A stretch of DNA of 5,535 nucleotides from an uncultured Prevotellaceae bacterium. Its GTDB lineage: Bacteria > Bacteroidota > Bacteroidia > Bacteroidales > Bacteroidaceae. Below are positions 4,936-5,535 of this stretch, in pieces. The position numbers were made by a program, and so were the translations under genes. The notes beneath the pieces were generated by a model that was given only the letters and a program-made list of their open reading frames with translations, was not told where the DNA came from and did not search any database. The stretch spans positions 1-5,535 of the forward strand of contig OMXX01000208.1 in NCBI GenBank assembly GCA_900315105.1, given 5' to 3'. The stretch's first letter is position 1. Each line of letters opens with the position of its first letter.

Positions 4936-4948
4936 GTAGCCTAACCAA

Positions 4949-5195
4949 TGGTGGGAAAGTAAATTAAAGGTTAATAAAATTCTGCTTGCGCAGAGGGGTG
5001 AGTTTCTGCTTGCGCAGAAGGTGGGGTGGAAAGTAAATTAGAAGAAAATTATAGTCAGTAAATTACACGCGGCATCCGCCGCTGGGGAAATTGAAATCTC
5101 AGAAAAATAATTTTAAAAATTTAAATTTACTGGTCTTAATTTACTGGTTCAATTTACTCCCCATTTACTTTCCACCCTCCCGACGCAAGTCGGGG
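4949..5195. repeat. Phased GTAAATT inverted-repeat element, copy 2
   Basis: A partial outer unit, GGAAAGTAAATTA, lies at 4954-4966. The main left arm has units whose equivalent T falls at 5034, 5045 and 5059 (spacings 11, 14); the right arm has A at 5129, 5143, 5156 and 5167 (spacings 14, 13, 11), a mirror image. GGGTGGAAAGTAAAT (5024-5038) and its exact inverse (5163-5177) bound it. Between the arms are the hairpin GCGGC/GCCGC (5069-5082) and ATTGAAATC (5090-5098), as in copy 1. The right end carries CCCGAC-GCAA-GTCGGG (5179-5194). The element starts just past the RNA terminator and ends at a minus-strand stop codon. Confidence 0.75.
4980..5019. repeat. Two tandem TTCTGC-TTGC-GCAGA hairpins
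   Basis: A 15-nt palindromic unit, TTCTGCTTGCGCAGA, occurs at 4980-4994 and 5004-5018, 24 nt apart. Each folds as a 5-6 bp stem with a TTGC loop. They interrupt the left part of the copy 2 element, as if inserted and duplicated there. Confidence 0.7.
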
Positions 5196-5196
5196 T

Positions 5197-5286
5197 TTAG
5201 AGTCCTCCGCCCTCACCGCCACCGGAAGGTGGGTTGTCATTTCCACCGCCAGAGGTGGTGTTAGAAGCGTTTAAATTAGAAGTAAA
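5197..5286 (-). pseudogene. Possible Gly-rich C-terminal coding remnant
   Basis: Read on the minus strand, the frame ends in NASNTTSGGGNDNPPSGGG then EGGGL and a TAA at 5197-5199. Such Gly/Asn/Pro/acidic tails are seen at the C-termini of some Bacteroidetes proteins, including HU-like DNA-binding proteins (recalled, not searched). The frame is closed by TAA at 5287-5289 inside the AT-rich array and has no start codon, so this is at best a gene end cut off by the repeat. The stop is followed by the hairpin at 5179-5194, the same arrangement as after the glycerate kinase stop. Alternatively the frame is chance translation of the CCACC/GGTGG hairpins at 5219-5232 and 5243-5258. Confidence 0.3.
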
Positions 5287-5318
5287 TTATAGTCAGTAAA
5301 TTATATTCGGTAAATTGC
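5271..5318. repeat. Phased GTAAATT element, left arm of copy 3
   Basis: Four units have their equivalent T at 5272, 5283, 5297 and 5311, spacings 11, 14, 14, exactly those of copy 1's left arm. About 30 nt are almost identical to 5035-5065 in copy 2. No right arm is seen before the window ends; it may lie beyond 5535 or be missing. Confidence 0.7.
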
Positions 5319-5535
5319 CTGGAAGGCAACACCATGAGTAACCGAGGCGCATACTTGACGAAGGAGAGGATGCCCTCGGATAGGTAATGCTCGCTATCCT
5401 TAACAGCCTGGAAGGCTGTACCTGATTGGCTTTCACGCATAACCTCTCGCGATGTACTGCCCTCCAGGCAGTAGAAGGGATGTGGGTTGTAATACCCCGC
5501 ACATCCTCGTTTCACTCGTATGTACGGGGTTACTC
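5315..5535. repeat. GCCTGGAAGGC palindrome cluster to right edge
   Basis: This is gene-free DNA with repeated hairpins: TTGCCT-GGA-AGGCAA (5315-5329), ACAGCCT-GGA-AGGCTGT (5403-5419), TACTGCC/GGCAGTA around CTCCA (5455-5473), and GGATGTG/CACATCC (5478-5506). The third contains an approximate inverse (GCCCTCCAGGC) of the core of the first two, a BIME-like arrangement. The last 40 nt can also pair CCCCG (about 5495-5499) with CGGGG (about 5524-5528). The cluster probably continues past the window. Confidence 0.6.

Larger units (their letters stand above)
4578..4936 (+). ncRNA. Candidate structured non-coding RNA (about 355 nt), family not identified
   Basis: The interval has its own promoter and terminator and no convincing protein. 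Many stable hairpins can be drawn: AGCG+AGCCT with AGGCT+CGCT (4596-4631); AACG/CGTT around GTG-TTT-CAC (4652-4675); GAAATCA-GAAA-TGATTTC (about 4683-4700); GGGAG-TACG-CTCCC (about 4718-4731); CGGAA-ACA-TTCCG (about 4731-4743); and a 9-bp stem TTGACTCAT (4828-4836) with ATGAGTTAA (4882-4890) enclosing CCTTC-TTA-GAAGG. GAAA and TACG tetraloops point to selection on RNA. I found no signature of tmRNA, RNase P, SRP or a group II intron domain V. It could instead be a long leader of a lost gene; a 33-codon frame (4609-4710) and a 13-codon frame (4744-4785) exist but look incidental. Confidence 0.55.

Noticed and set aside
4578..4936. tmRNA, RNase P RNA or SRP RNA
   Set aside because: No tRNA-like ends or tag frame, no conserved RNase P core words and no SRP tetraloop region could be found.
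5271..5318. CRISPR array
   Set aside because: The GTAAATT units are too short and closely spaced, there are no spacers of uniform length and no cas genes.
5276..5515. Minus-strand frame of 79 codons
   Set aside because: It runs across palindromic repeats and the GTAAATT array; the translation is explained by repeat sequence.

Overview
The window looks like chromosome of a Bacteroidales member, most likely Prevotella/Segatella. The grounds are promoters of the Bacteroidetes type (TTTG, 20 nt, TAnnTTTG), A-rich leaders instead of strong Shine-Dalgarno sites, and intergenic DNA crowded with short palindromic repeats of the sort common in that group. The genus is inferred; the phylum-level promoter signature is seen directly.

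Layout. 1-291: repeats only, including one copy of a phased GTAAATT inverted-repeat element ending at the stop of a glycerate kinase gene (292-1350, minus). 1351-1894: no gene; a composite repeat block with matching inverted ends (about 1419-1887) that encloses REP-like hairpins. 1895-2449 (minus): Nudix hydrolase resembling ADP-ribose pyrophosphatases. 2467-2546: a long GC-rich hairpin. 2545-2694 (minus): a 49-residue acidic protein with a clear promoter. 2695-2959: divergent control region. 2960-3763 (plus): a lipoprotein of unknown function. 3764-3967: nested inverted repeats. 3968-4471 (plus): small FMN nitroreductase. 4472-5535: no intact gene, but a promoter with two near-identical 14-bp palindromes, a candidate structured RNA of about 355 nt ending in a strong terminator, a second full GTAAATT element, a short Gly-rich C-terminal coding remnant, the left half of a third GTAAATT element, and a hairpin-repeat block running to the edge.

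The four recognisable proteins are housekeeping or accessory metabolic and surface functions and do not form an obvious pathway. The original content lies between the genes: (i) the apparently regulated RNA at 4578-4936, (ii) a 19-nt promoter/first-transcribed sequence shared by that RNA and the 49-aa gene, and (iii) the mirror-symmetric GTAAATT elements, whose right-hand hairpin directly follows minus-strand stop codons and differs between copies by a whole added base pair. None of these could be searched against databases here, so novelty is unproven.
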